64,000 bases of DNA from Athripsodes cinereus (GCA_947579605.1 OX388319.1:22147447-22211446), one strand, 5' to 3'; shown: positions 21,729 to 34,400, counted from the stretch's first letter. Notes: a model not told the origin generated them from the letters alone. Program-made: numbers and translations.

Positions 21729-24700
21729 CTGTAGATAAAACAATAAAATGATATAATACCAGTATAGTTTTACTCGGCTCCACTCAGGAAATAATAAAAG
21801 GCAAATCACTTAATAAATGCTTAGAGCACAAGCTATGAAGTAACTAATACCCTCTATAGAAACTCTGATCTACTCAATGTTTTTGACATCATGTTTGATG
21901 TTTACTATAGGAATTGAATACATTAAACTATGTATCTCGTCAAAACAAATTAATGAAACCGAGTTTAAGCTAATACAATAAAGAAATAAAACTTTACTGG
22001 CATCAATATAGAATGCAATCATATTATAATGATCACAACAATAAATTACTGAAAGAATTATTAATTTCTTCTAGTCAACCCGGAACAAAATAAAAATAAA
22101 ATAGGTATATGATAAGTTTTAATAATAGGTTTAAAAATGATGTTCCCAAATGTAGTTATAACTACTAATAAATGAATTAGTCATTTGAGAAACAACATAA
22201 AGTCAGGATATTAGCGAAAATGTTTTTTTTTATTTGGGTCCTTTTTCTTGAAACGCACGTTATTTCATTTAGAAACCATTTAATTTTTACCTATTTGATA
22301 CAAATTGAGCTGATTTACTTGGCCAGTCAATAGAAAAACACAAATCAGTGATTTATGCTGTTACTACACTAAATTAATTCGTGTCGATTCACAGCTGGCA
22401 CTTAACGCCAACCACTAACGAGGGTGAAAATTATGAGAAATAGTGATTTTTGGATGTTTAATAAACAATCTGGGATGAAAATGATGATTTTTATTCCCTG
22501 AAATGTTGTTCACTTGAGAAACAACATAAGTCGAAGGTTTTGAATTAACAAATTAATATACAAATAAAATATTTTGACAAAAAATAAAGGACTACCTATA
22601 ATAAAAAAAATACACTATAAGTTATATTTTTATTTGAGTTAGATATCAACATTTCATTCAAAATTTTATAACAAACAGTTTTTTGTGATTTCTGAAAAGT
22701 TTGTTTTGACTGACTTATGATGTTTCTCAAATGACTGATTCAAATATATATTCAGAATAATATGTTATTACCCTTCTTCCTTGCTGTGTGTCCGGTAAAT
22801 AGCAATTTCTGGGGAATCCTACGGCATAATAAGGTCTGCCTGGAGAGGGGTGTTCAGGACCTTGGACACCAGATACAACACTAACACAAAACAACACATA
22901 ACATGCACAATTAGTACCTACTCCATACTGAAATACATCTCAATGTGTAAATAAAAATTACATGGTATGTATCTCAAAAAAATATGAATGGGATTTTTAG
23001 CTCTTATCGTAGTTACATATAGTCCCAGGCAAAAAAGAGGAATCAAATTCTTTTCTATTAGTTTTCGAGTTTCCTATAAAAGGTAAATGTTTGTAAAACT
23101 TACAGAAAAGAGTGGGAGGCTCCACAGAAGAAGCAAAGCAACAATATTATTTTTAAATTTTTATTGTGATATTAGTTCTTTTTATTTTGTGACTTGATAC
23201 ATTTTTGCAAAACACCATCCAGATAACAATATTAACAAATCAACTAAAAATACTAACACATTCAACATGCTATACACAATATGTCAATTGAATAAATATA
23301 AGTTAAATTGAACTAACTTATACGTGATCTGTATGGTGTGGGTGCCTTGGTTCTGTCCAGGTAGGGTATGTGCCTGTAGTCCCCAACCCATAGTTCCGGG
23401 AGGCTGGTTGCCTCTCATCTCTCCATACACCTTGGAGCACACAGGGCACTGGATGTACAATGCTCCCTACGGAGAAAAATATATTATTTATAGGTAACTT
23501 TATTAAGAATGTGTGGTAAAAATCTGAGAGATGAGAGTGCGTAACTCAAGTGCGTAAAAAAGAACATATCTAATACGCCCCTGAACTTAGACTATCACAA
23601 TTACAATACTCGTTGTAAACGAGATGTAAGACCCCTAGAACATAGATTGGCTAAAGTTTCAAAAAGCTTTATTTGTCTTAGCATAAGTTTATATAATAAA
23701 TTGCCCAGTAATGTTAAGGCACTCAATTATGTAGAATATCAGAGAGAAGTGAAAAGGTATCTTGTTGGAAAAGCTTTTTACAATATCGACGAAATGCTAA
23801 ATGGGACTGTTCAGCCTAATTGGCATTGATTCAATTCATTTATTTATTTATAATTATTACAATTTATTTTTTACATATACTGACGAGAAGTTATTTTGGG
23901 CCTTTTACACTCGAAAAACTTTGATTCAATGAAATTTCTTTATTTATTTGTTTATTGTATTGTTGTAATTTGATTATTTTGTCATTTGTAAAACAAAAAT
24001 TATATAATTGCCTGACGATTCCAAGTGCCAAATCAATGGCCTACGGATGATAAGAAAGAATAAAGAATAAATAAAAACAATGTTATACGAGAAGAAAGTG
24101 GAGTAAAAGCTGATTTATGACAAGGTGAAAGTAAAAAAGGTGCAATGGTTTGGACAAGTGGAAAAAATAAAATGGGACAGAATTACTTAAAGATATAAAT
24201 GTACATGATTAAGAGAAAGCTGACTAGAGACGTTGCTGCCTCAAGGATTAATACATACTTTAAAAAGCAAAATGAATAGAGAATGCCTAAACACAGCATA
24301 TATCGTAATATTATAATTTCAAGTTGTTGCCTTATAGAATCGAATGATCAATACGATATAAAAAGATTTTGTGTCCTTACCTTATTAGTTCTCTGTTGTT
24401 TGGTGAGTATCTTATTGAGGCAGGCGAGATGCATCATATGGGAGCACAATGAAAGAGCCACAACTAACTTGGGTTTATGTGATGGTGAAGGGGGCGGAGG
24501 AGGTGGCAGGTGTTGTGGAGGACAGGGGGGTGCTAGGGGAGCTAGACAGGGAGGACATACTGCCCCCCACTGTACTGTCTCCACTACACGCACAAAGCCT
24601 GATATTACACTTGATGCTGCATCCACACCTGATAAATAAATAACAAAGAAAATTTAAAAATATGTATAATGTTTTCTTCGTTTTACTATGTTGATTCAGC

Positions 24701-27700
24701 TTTTAAATGTCGTTCAATGTCGTTTAAAGGTCGATCTGTGTGTGGTTAGAATGTTACAGAGAACATAAAAAAAATTAAAGGCTTACCGACAATACTGCCA
24801 GTAGATGAGGGAGTCTTTGGTCTGTTGATCTGTCCGGGCAGTGGATCAGATTCAAACACATCGTCACTACCCATACTGCAGTCTAGTAGGTCTGTAACGG
24901 ATTGCTGAAAACATATTAAGAAAATAAAAAAAACTGCTTTGTAGCAAACTATCATTGAACTTTTCACAACATAGCCTAGCCAAGACTATCGTCTTCCTTA
25001 TATTCTAGAACTACTGTGTAATGCAGATTATATAAATAGTTCATTCATAAAAGTTGATTAATTCCATCTTGGAATTTCCGTTATAAAATATATTTGTTCA
25101 AATATATTTGACCTGAATCTGGTGAAAAAGGAGAAATGGGAAGAAAAAAACACTCAATATACCTGATTAAGACTATCCTTGCTCTCGTGACTAAGATAAG
25201 TGGATATAGTGTCCACGCTGGGTCTTCTGCCAGACCTCGTGCTGGAAGAATCTGCATCCAGAGTTCCCACACTGCCAGTCTTCATTTGACTGTTGCCAAT
25301 GTTATTATTACCGCCGTTATTATTGACGTGGTTTAGCAGAGCACCATTTCTATTGGAAGTCCGAGAGTCTTGTAGAAGACTACTTGATAACCCATTCATT
25401 GTGATGTGACTTGATTTGTGACCTGAAGAGAAAAAAAGTTTTTGAATACATATTTGACAAGTTTTTAATGATTATTTTATTAATCTGCTATAATTAACTG
25501 TACTCAACCTGATAGCTATGTGTCAAATGTGTAGCGTAGATAGAGCGAAAAGTAAAAAATACCCTGTCAAGTGCATAAATATTTAATACTTTTCAAAATA
25601 TTTCAGAGTGTTAATACCATCAATAATATCTGAAACAGGATACTTACTGAATATATTTAAATTATGTAGGAACTGCCTGGCAAAGTTGGGTTTCCCCTTT
25701 TCTCTGGTCGATGACGAGTTATTATTATTATTATTAATACTAGCGTTTCCATTCACTGCAGAACTGTTGTTATGTGACATATTATTGCTGCCAGGATTGC
25801 CAATGTTACCAGAATTGCCAAGCGCTTTGATGTCCATCTTAGATGGCAGTTTGGCTGGTGCCCTATTGATTATAGAGTTGTTTGAGTGGTGACTATGTAC
25901 TGATTTAACAGATGTTGAGGATATAACGGATTTGTTTGATTTAACACTAGATCCAGTGTGCTGATGAGGTATTGTGGTTGTGCCACGACCTGGAACTAAA
26001 TATTGACTTATTTAAAATTATGAAAGACTTTGATTTGACTGGTCGGAAATTCAGGAAACAATAGCAATGGACAGAGATTTCTGAAAGAAATATATAGGTT
26101 CAATGGACTCCCGACCCAATAAGAGGAGACAGAAAATGTGGGTATGTTTAAAATCAAGCATTTTAAATTTAAGCATGTTCATGTAATGCCACAAATGACC
26201 CATTTTAAATGTATAGACAATAGGATAATGTTGATAATTCTTCCCGTATCATCACAACATCTCTCACAAGTTAGTATCTGATACCTTTGCTATTTGTAAT
26301 GAGCATACATAGCATCCTCTCCATGTCATATAAAAAAAATAAGACAGTATGAACTTACAATACACCTAATGATTAAATTGAATATAATTGTCTTGTGTAT
26401 GATTCTTTGGAATACCTTTTCAGAGACACTTAAAAATTAACAGAGAAAGACTGTGTTAATTAAGGTATTTCATGAAGGCTATCATTTAAACAATCAGCAT
26501 AATATTGATGTTATGTTCAGCAGAAAAATGTATTCTGCCGACAAATATATCATGTTGATATGCTACTTATGCCCAGCGAGAATATTATATTTCTATTGCA
26601 AATAATATGATATTGTAAAACTCTAAATTTAATCGACCGGCAAAATTATAATTTGACCGGCATAATGATTATTTGTCCAGCAAAATAAATAAATGAGCAG
26701 CAAACCGTGAGCTAATTTTAATTAAACTTGTGAAAGCAAAATTTTTAATCTTGTTCAAATAATAAATCTTTGTATCTAGCATCTTTTTATGTGATTTTAT
26801 ATGTAGCATCTGAATGAACGACACTAGCGTTTTTCGACATTTCAGTTAGATATTTCGTTAATATAGCAAAGCGGAAACTGGCATTATTTTCGTAGTCATC
26901 ATTAAGAAAGAAATCACAAAAACTTCATGTGGATCCGAAGGTAAATCGGTGTGTGAAAAATATTGTTTATCTAATATTTTCTGCCGGTCAAAAAATAATT
27001 CTGCTGCTCAAATAATAATTCTGCTGCTCAAATAACAATATTCTGCTGGTCTATTAATTATTTTGTTGTTCGAATATTTATTAAGCTGTTAAAATTTGTT
27101 AATTTGCCGATATAACCAAGTTTGTTTGTAAAACAAGATTTGCGCTTATTTTTTATTTATTGCCGATGAAGACCTTAGAAATGCTGATTTTTTCTTGCCA
27201 AACGAATGGATTAATAGCCAACAAATAATTAGTTCCCTTTCATGAATAGGGTAGAAATAGATTAAGAAGGTAAAAAAAAGACAGAAAAATCTCACCATTT
27301 CCAGTTTGTGGTTCTCGCGCTTTTGTTAATGGATATGGAGGCTGCTGCACTCTTCTGAGTGTGCCCCCTTCCAGTGCAGGGTCTGAGGAGGAGTCTCCTG
27401 CCTCCAAGGCGCACTGTGTAGCCAGGGGCAAAGGTTCCCAGTTTCCCCCACCCCTCCATTCCCATCGTATTCCTCGCCCTGCAGGACTGGTCACTGGATA
27501 TAAACTTCTTCGTACACTGGATTCTATACTTAATCCATCTGAAAGTATAATAATAATAAAAAATGTGGAACATATTCATAGAAATTTATTTTACAGTAAC
27601 CTACTCCACTAGACATTGCTCATACTGATTATGACAAAAATAAATTTCATTAAAAATACACAGTTGTTGAATGCTGCGTGGAATTCTCAACAACGCAAAC

Positions 27701-30700
27701 GACTCACATTGGATTCTGTAACTTTTCCAGTGTCCAGGCAAGCATTTGTAAAACATCACAAATAAGATATTTAACATCTATCTTGAATGTCTAAATTTTT
27801 ATTGGCACAGAGATGAAAACTAATTTATTTCAAAAGTAACCAACGGCTGTACATAAATAAATATGTATTTACTCGGCTGTACATAAATAAATATGTATTT
27901 ACTTTGTAAGTGCCGCTGTTAAATAATAAAAATATTAGTTTATTTATCTTGTTTTACTTTATTGGGTTAGTTGGAAGATATCGCGTCCCAGCGATAAACT
28001 CGCCCATTGTGCAAAATATTTGTAGGCATATACCATGTTGTAATCTAATTATTTTTGTTTAAATATTTTGTACAATAAAGTTTATTATTATTATTATTGA
28101 GTTATTTTGTAAAACTCCATATTAATTTACAGAAATAGACACAAACTCTTTGAATTTTACTATGTAAAGGAAAGATTCTGACCCATGTGGTGGGGTGAAA
28201 TGCAAAGAATGTAAATTAATATTTTGATGTTAGTTGGAAAATATTGCTTTCACGCGATAAACTCGCCCATTGTGCATGATAATTATTGGTATTTATAATA
28301 TTTTTATATATATATATAATGAGTTACAATCCATTGGATTGGTCTGCAACGAGTTTTGACTTATTTCTCCACTCCTCCCTATTCTCAGCCAGTCTCTTCA
28401 ACTCCATATATGAGCCACAGCTCATGTCCCTCTTCAGTTGGTCCATATAGGCGTCTCTCGGTCGACCTCTGCCATTTGTGCCTTCGGTCCTGCCCTCTGC
28501 GATTGCGATGAGCAGTCCTGGGTGCCTGATGTTGTGGCCAATCCAATTAGCTCGTTGTTGGCAGATTCTTTTGAGGAGTTGCCTTTTTTCGCCAACCCTG
28601 GTTAACACTTCTTCGTTTTCGACGTGTTCCGACCAATGAATCTTCAGCATGCGTCTATAACACCACATTTCAAATGCCGCTAACCGTCCGCTTTCCCTCT
28701 TACTGATGGTCCACGTCTCGCATCCATATAGCAGAATGCTCCACACAAAGGCTTTAGTGAGATTCTTCCTCACGCTTAGATCAATATTAGGGGATTCTAA
28801 TATTTTGGATTTTTTGTTAAAGGCAATTCGTGCCTGGTTTATTCTGCTCACAATTTCTGATTTGGAGCGTCCGTCCTGGTTTATTCTGCTGCCCAAGTAC
28901 ACGAATTCTCTTACTTGTTTGATGCTCACTCCATTTATGGCAATGTTCGCAGTCGCTTCCTCCCTTCCAACGACCATACATTTTGTTTTATCTTTATTTA
29001 TTTTCATGTTGTACTTTGACAACAGTATACTTTCCATTTTTCCTAAGGCTTCGTTCAGCTCCATCTCGGAGTCTGCGAGCAGTGCTATGTCGTCAGCATA
29101 TCTAATCATGTCAACCTTTTTCCCATTTATTTTTACTCCTGTCCAATTCTTCATTTCTTCTCTGAGTTCATCAATAGCTTGCTGTATATAGCAGTTAAAG
29201 AGTGCTGGCGACATTGAGCATCCCTGTCTTACACCTTGTTCTACTCTCGCTTCTGCGCAGCTCTCTCCGCTTTTAATTACAGCCATTTCATTCTTGTATA
29301 GGCTCCAGATTGCTCTTCTGTCCTTATAGCTCATTCCTATCTGGTTTAGAGTCTTAAAAAGTTGTTCCCATTCTACTTTATCGAATGCTTTTTCTAGGTC
29401 GATGAATGCTACATACGTGTTTCTATTCACTGTTATTCTCTTTTCAAGAACAAGTCTTAGACTCAGAATTGCATCTCTTGTACCTGTCTCTTTGCGGAAT
29501 CCAAATTGATCTTCTGAAAGTGTTTCGTTTATTTTATTTTCCGCCCTTTTCGTTATAATGTTGGTGAGTATCTTAGAAGCGTGTGATATCATGCTTAATG
29601 TTCTGTGTTGTTCGCACTTTGTCGTGCCTGTTTTCTTAGGTAGCGCTCGTATCAGACATTTGGCGAAGTCCTCAGGTATCTCTCCTGTATTATATATTTT
29701 GCAGACAAGCTTATACAAAGTGTCAAGCATGCCGCTTCCTGCGCATTTAAGCAGCTCTGATGGAATTAGGTCAATACCTGGTGCTTTGCCGTCTTTCAAT
29801 TTTGATAAGGCATTATCAAATTCACTTCTTAAGATATCATCTCCATTATTTTCTTTGTCATATTCTGTTTCCAGTGCTTTACTTTCCTCAAGTATGTTCT
29901 TTCCTTTGTAAAGTTGTTCTAGGTATTCTTTCCACCTTTTGACGATCAATTCATCCTCAAACAGAAGTTTGCCGTTTTGATCTTGGATAGCACATCGTGG
30001 CTGTGTCTTATCATTGAAAAAATTCTTGACTTCAGAATATGCAGTTTCAAATTTTCTTTGTTTTATATTTCTGTTGATATTCCTGCATTTTTCTTGCAGA
30101 TAGCATTCCTTTCTTAATTTGGACTCCCTGTTGATTTTGTTTCTCAAGATTTTATATTCCTTTTTTCCTTCTTCTGTTCTCGAGTTCTTTAACCTCCTTC
30201 TTTCTTCAATCATTTCTAATATATCGTCCGTAATCCATTCTTTCCTAGCTTGCGGCTTTCCTTTCTCTATTACCTCGTCTGCCGCTGTGGTTATTTTCTC
30301 TTTGATTTTCTCCCATACTCTGTTTACACTTTCATTGTTCTCAAAATCGCAAACCTTAGTTTTTTCGTCGTATTTTTCTTTTACTTCTTTTGTTTTTAAA
30401 AGCTTTAAGTCCCATCTTTTTTTGGTTCTCTTCTCGAGCCTTTTGAATTTCAGTATGGTTTCCGCCATAACCATATTATGGTCGCTATCAATGTCCGGGC
30501 CTGCATAGCTCCTGCAATCTTTATATGTATGTTTTTTAGCACAATAAAATTTATTATTGTTATCTCATATCTCATTTATTTAACAAAACAATATTAGATT
30601 CTACATTTTGAACACAATATAAGATTAACAATAAAATTTAAATATAACATTAAATAACAAAAACCATAAAATATTAAAATAAATTTATATTCAAAATGTA

Positions 30701-31678
30701 GAACCCCAACATTATTCGAGTTGATTCTTCCATGATGTTCTATGAAATAGTACAATCATGGGAGATCACTTACAGAGCTACAGGGACAAAAACCTTCTTA
30801 CTATCCTGGTGGACGATAGAAGTACGGCCTTCTACATGCTATATTTGAGCCTGTCATCTACTCCCAGTTTTCTGAGGTTGTTTGACAGACTCTTAGGTAT
30901 TAAACCATTCACAGACAACACTATAGGCACGATGATTGTGGTAGGTGTTCTCCACATATCTTTGATTTCGTGAGCAAGATCAAGATATTTTATTATCTTA
31001 TCTTGCTCAGCTTCAATAAAGTTTATTATTATTATTGAGTTATTTTGTAAAACTCCATATTAATTTACAGAAATAGACACAAACTCTTTGAATTTTACTA
31101 TGTAAAGGAAAGATTCTGATCCATGTGTTGAGGTGAAATGCAAAGAATGTAAATTAATATTTTGATTAACTAGTACATAAGCTTAAGTTTGTAATTTTTT
31201 TTTAAAGATATATCTGGGTTTTTGTTATAAACCCAAATACAACCTCATACACCTTTCACAGTAAGCTACTAAAAGCTTGTGTCGTGAAAGGGGAGTTTGC
31301 AGGCACCTGGTATCGTACCACGGTCCCCTTGTTCACGAGGCCGAGACTCACCTCCAGGCTACCGACGAATTAATTGTGTATTGTATTTTAAATTGTAAAA
31401 AAAAAATATAAATACATAAATACGTTCATTATTCCATAGTGTGTGTTTATTTGCATAAAATAAAATATTAGTTTACCATTATTATCAAAACATTGTGTCT
31501 GGGTCCTGAGGTTGACATAACATCCCACAAGGCTAGGATCAGCATCACTGAGCATCACCCTGGTGAGCTGCTTGGCATGTGCCCTCTCCAAGTGCTGCGC
31601 TACAGCTGGTGTGTAGGGCAGCCATCTACCACGAGGATCACAGCACTCCCATACCACAACACAGTGGTGACCACTCAT
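21489..31678 (-). CDS. dx: Deltex E3 ubiquitin ligase (complete, 9 coding exons)
   Basis: Minus-strand coding exons: 31678-31477, 27538-27296, 25995-25648, 25422-25163, 24904-24787, 24628-24381, 23466-23318, 22880-22772, 21728-21489. All junctions keep phase; 1,917 bases, 638 aa. ATG at 31678 follows an in-frame TAG at 31693-31691. Exons 1-2 encode two WWE domains ([38 protein letters not shown]), which bind the Notch ankyrin repeats in deltex. Exons 3-5 are Asn/Ser-rich linker. The RING runs [17 protein letters not shown] across exons 6-7, with an expanded proline-rich loop. The Deltex C-terminal domain follows ([50 protein letters not shown]). Human DTX1 is about 620 aa. Cytoplasmic Notch-trafficking role is by homology. 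Confidence 0.93.
22173..22742. mobile_element. MITE with TGAATTAGTCATTTGAGAAA ends
   Basis: TGAATTAGTCATTTGAGAAA at 22173 is matched in inverse at the other end (TTTCTCAAATGACTGATTCA), with the similarity continuing through ACATAAAGTCA. A third internal copy of the motif (ACTTGAGAAACAACATAAGT) occurs near 22510. About 570 bp, no ORF, located in the last deltex intron. Confidence 0.75.
23580..24075 (+). pseudogene. Jockey-like LINE C-terminus and 3' UTR (5'-truncated)
   Basis: Bases 23590-23829 encode, in one open frame, [38 protein letters not shown] and a stop, the usual end of jockey/CR1-like reverse transcriptases. The 3' UTR ends AATGGCCTACGGATGATAAG followed by AATAAAGAATAAATAAA. It is inserted opposite to deltex in its intron between 24381 and 23466. 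A 25-base piece of its tail recurs inverted at about 47297. Confidence 0.75.
24115..24280 (+). pseudogene. LINE C-terminal scrap
   Basis: A short frame reads [20 protein letters not shown], resembling the RWFGHVERM motif before the end of several non-LTR elements. Nothing else is preserved. Confidence 0.4.
26520..27120. mobile_element. Probable MITE with inverted arrays of about 20-bp units
   Basis: On the left (26630-26710) units of the form GACCGGCAAAATTATAATTT repeat three to four times (GACCGGC, GACCGGC, GTCCAGC, GAGCAGC every 20-21 bases). On the right (26980-27070) the same words occur inverted (GCCGGTC, GCTGCTC, GCTGCTC, GCTGGTC). The middle has no repeats or ORF. It lies in the second deltex intron. 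Confidence 0.6.
27965..28098 (+). mobile_element. LINE 3'-end fragment with (TTA)n tail
   Basis: GGGTTAGTTGGAAGATATCG, GCGATAAACTCGCCCATTGT and a CAATAAAGTTTATTATTATT end. Inserted opposite to deltex in its first intron. The 3' end merges with the direct repeat starting at 28073. Confidence 0.75.
28073..28228 (+). repeat. Direct repeat flanking a 2.8-kb block, left copy
   Basis: Begins CAATAAAGTTTATTATTATT and ends AATTAATATTTTGAT; matches 31014-31166 with three substitutions and one (TTA) length difference. The two copies enclose the LINE block in deltex intron 1. Confidence 0.85.
28229..28322 (+). mobile_element. LINE 3'-end scrap
   Basis: GTTAGTTGGAAAATATTGCT and GATAAACTCGCCCATTGTGC identify another copy of the GGTTAGTTGGAAGA tail, ending in TATATATATA where it meets the 3' end of the large LINE. 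Confidence 0.6.
28323..30530 (-). mobile_element. 5'-truncated non-LTR retrotransposon (LINE) with long reverse-transcriptase ORF
   Basis: A 716-codon minus-strand frame (30474-28324) stays open; upstream it continues in frame as [15 protein letters not shown], the last motif of the APE-type endonuclease, so the 5' part (most of the nuclease) is missing. RT motifs are present: [30 protein letters not shown] (catalytic Asp), [14 protein letters not shown] and [12 protein letters not shown] (catalytic AD-D). The C-terminus has [12 protein letters not shown] and a GRGRPRD tail. The 3' UTR is only a few bases before a TA microsatellite, as in elements with very short 3' UTRs. The clade (RTE-, CR1/L2- or Daphne-like) was not settled. 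It sits in deltex intron 1, same strand as deltex. Confidence 0.9.
30533..31014 (-). pseudogene. Second LINE fragment with a premature stop
   Basis: Minus-strand reading from 31014: [38 protein letters not shown], then TAG, then [15 protein letters not shown] and stop at 30778. This matches the extreme C-terminus of widespread non-LTR elements (DLAxEIK-MW ... VIPIVLS-GxIPK). The TAG sits where related copies usually have Gln, so a single C-to-T change is likely. Its upstream edge coincides exactly with the right copy of the direct repeat. Confidence 0.65.
31014..31166 (+). repeat. Direct repeat flanking a 2.8-kb block, right copy
   Basis: Near-identical to 28073-28228 (three substitutions). 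It abuts the LINE relic at 31014. Confidence 0.85.
31192..31369 (-). mobile_element. tRNA-headed SINE, copy 2
   Basis: The minus strand reads TTCGTCGGTAGCCTGGAGGT, then a B-box-like GGTACGATACC, CGACACAAGCTTTTAGTAGC and an A-rich tail. It lies in deltex intron 1, 100 bases upstream of the first coding exon's donor. Confidence 0.8.
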
Positions 31679-32207
31679 CCCTCTCACTAACTATAACTGC
31701 AACACAACATATACTAAATATCAATAATGCACACATATTGAGCTAGTTACAAACTCATATAACATGAATTTCATTGTTATAGGGTTTCTGCGTTTACATC
31801 GTTAAAAATCTTCTTTTTATTTATTTAAAAAAAATGCCCAACATACAAATAAAATTTTAAGCAATATAATATAATAAAGATTCAACATAATTATTGTACT
31901 TAATCAGCCCATCTTTGATTATATACAGACTTAAGAATTTAAATTGTGATACTTTGAAAGATGTCGGTATTTAAAACAAATAATTTTTAACCATCAAAAT
32001 AAATTTTGTAAACAAGTACATATCTAAAGAAAGTCAATGATATTTTTCTTATTTTTTAAACGAAAATGTCAACTTTGCTACCTTTGGTTGTTTCAGATAG
32101 CATTTTATTCAGAAATGTGTTTAATTAAAAGGAGACATATCTTTACTTATTTTGTAAAAGTTTGAGACCAATATATTAAAGGAAAATATATTAAATGTTG
32201 TGCCAAT

Positions 32208-32310
32208 TGCACAATTGCCAATGGCACAGAGACGCTCTGAATGGAGGAGGCTGGTTTCTGCCCGTGCTCCCGAGAGGAGCGTTGAGGGCGATGATGATGA
32301 TGATGATATT
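32208..32310 (+). pseudogene. LINE 3' end with (GAT)n tail
   Basis: Reads QRRSEWRRLVSARAPERSVE then a run of Asp codons (GATGATGAT...), the recurrent end of an insect LINE family with a GAT microsatellite tail. No upstream part remains. It is upstream of the deltex coding start on the opposite strand. Confidence 0.6.
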
Positions 32311-32869
32311 AAATGTTGATTTGAAAACTTAAAACATGTGTATCTCAAAATTACATTTTTTGAGATATATCACTGTTCTTGCAAGTGCGCGATATGTTAT
32401 GTTCTATACTGAGCTAAATTTAATTTTATTTTTTATTTTTATTTTTACAATATTAAAGAATCAAACAGTCATAACACAATATGTTAACAATTAATACACT
32501 CAACATGTGGACCAGCGAAGATTCCACTCTTACCAGAAATGTCTTAGTCTTGAGAAAAAAAGCAAAAGTTAAAATTTTCTTAAAAAGTCAAAGTAATTTT
32601 AAAAACAATAATAATACAATATTTAAAAATAATACAAAAATACAAAAGTACAAAGGTAACAAATCCTAAATTAAATAAATAAATAAGAGCATGTGACTAA
32701 GATATCTTTGCAATAATTGGATAAATGGTTACTTCTTAAAACAACACGTAAACCAATAACTTTCATGCAAAAATTGAATTAAAATTGTGTTTTTCCTATA
32801 CATTTGATAATTTATTCATCAATGTATTATAGGTATATATGTCCATTGACAATTTTATTTTACTTTATT

Positions 32870-33293
32870 TTGTTGACATTTCTTTTTTCTTTGTTTTTAT
32901 AACAAATATTTTACACCATTCTATTTTTTAATAATCTCATTAATATCTATTTGTTTTGTACTATATTTATTGACATTCTAATCATCCTAATAGCATATTA
33001 TCAACATATTATCTTTATTTTTTTTTATTTGGCATATTCATGCTTGTTTGAATTGACATAATTAATGTAATTAATTTATCGTAGACCTTCTGTTTCCTAT
33101 TGACTTCTTTTGTTTTGCTTTGTTTTTTTTTATTGACTGTTGCTTCATTAATTTATTACTTCAAATTTATACAAAAATGTATTCTTGACTATTACCTATG
33201 TTTGTGCTTGTTGTTTCTTATACTGCTAGATTAACATGTAAAAGGCTCATGCCGTGTGTTGATGTAAATAAATAAACAAATAAATAAATAAAT
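32870..33293 (+). mobile_element. LINE-like 3' UTR ending in (AATA)n
   Basis: A T-rich stretch ending AACATGTAAAAGGCTCATGC, CGTGTGTTGATGTAAATAAA and repeated AATA. The same ending occurs at 50435-50482 and 62935-62985, which marks a LINE family. No coding part is present. Confidence 0.5.
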
Positions 33294-34265
33294 AGTATGG
33301 ACTAGAAATTCAAATTAAAAATTGGTATTCAGACTGAATTGGTGTTTCAACGCTTGATGGATATACTTTTAAATTGTATGGGTTATTTTACACACTTGGC
33401 TTTGTCTGGTTTACAGGATATGCAATACTTATGTATAAGTAGCAATGAGGCTATTAGCAACCTAATTTCATGGAGTGAAACAGCATTTCATTATTATTAA
33501 TTTTGGAATATGTTTTCTGAGAAAATTAGTGCTGTGTTACTATTCTACACCATATAGGTCAATGATGTCAAAACATCTCTCAAAAAAACTTGTGGAATCT
33601 CAAGTATCTAAGCCCCGGTATAATAAATTCCAGATATTATTTGCTTGCGTAAATTTCAAGCAGATTAAAAAACAAACTAACTATATTCCAAGTTGTTGAC
33701 ACTATTATATACATAGGCACAAATGTAAAATTTCAGACATACCTACATAGCACACAATAAATTCATTTGGTAAACATTTTACAAATAAAAACTTTACTTC
33801 TATTGAACAGTATTTAATATTAACATAACAACACATTTGTTTTACCCTGAGGGGAAGACGGAACATTCCTAAGGTTTCTAAAAACCTAAGTTCGTAAACT
33901 ATGTATGTAAACAAGTTTAGAACAGTGTAACAAAAGTTAGAGTATTTTCAAAATTGGAAACAAACGCAAATCGAAAAGTTAAAGGATTGTCAAACTTTTT
34001 TTTTCCTTCGTAATTATATACTTCAGATCCTACAATTATCATTCCATGTAGATATAGGCAGGCATAATAAGTACCTCTCCTCTTCTCTCGCATATACTGT
34101 GGAGTGTGGTAGGTAATAATATTACCAATGTTATGTGAGTGAAGTGAATTATGAAGGAATGCAACATTATGATAACACTTGTTGAATGTTGATACATGTT
34201 GTCAATATTGGTCAATTAATAATTATACCAATTACATGTAATATTTCACGGTACTTGACGAGTAC

Positions 34266-34400
34266 ATACCTCTGATTGGACACGATTCGAATCATCTGGC
34301 GATCGTGAGTTGCCACTAGCAACCATGGACCAAACACAGCCTCAGCCACTAGTGTTTGCGTGGGAAACAATACAAATTCATCTTCCCATAAAGTAATTTG
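34266..34400 (-). promoter_or_regulatory. Possible non-coding first exon of deltex
   Basis: Its end on the minus strand is a strong donor (CAATCAGAG|GTATGT at about 34265), and its composition is much less AT-rich than the flanks, but its frame has no start compatible with deltex. Because deltex exon 1 begins with an acceptor at 31697-31698 and an in-frame stop before the ATG, a separate 5' UTR exon must exist upstream; this is the best candidate. Inference only. Confidence 0.4.

Noticed and set aside
24283..24643. Plus-strand Gly-rich frames of 118 and 64 codons
   Set aside because: Antisense to the deltex RING exon; the Gly run is the complement of the Pro codons.
26630..27070. CRISPR-like array of 20-bp repeats
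   Set aside because: Units are degenerate, few, and inverted between the two sides with AT-rich unit interiors, as in transposon subterminal repeats; the sequence is eukaryotic.
28706..30508. Several long plus-strand frames opposite the LINE
   Set aside because: They are antisense shadows of the 716-codon RT frame and lack domains.
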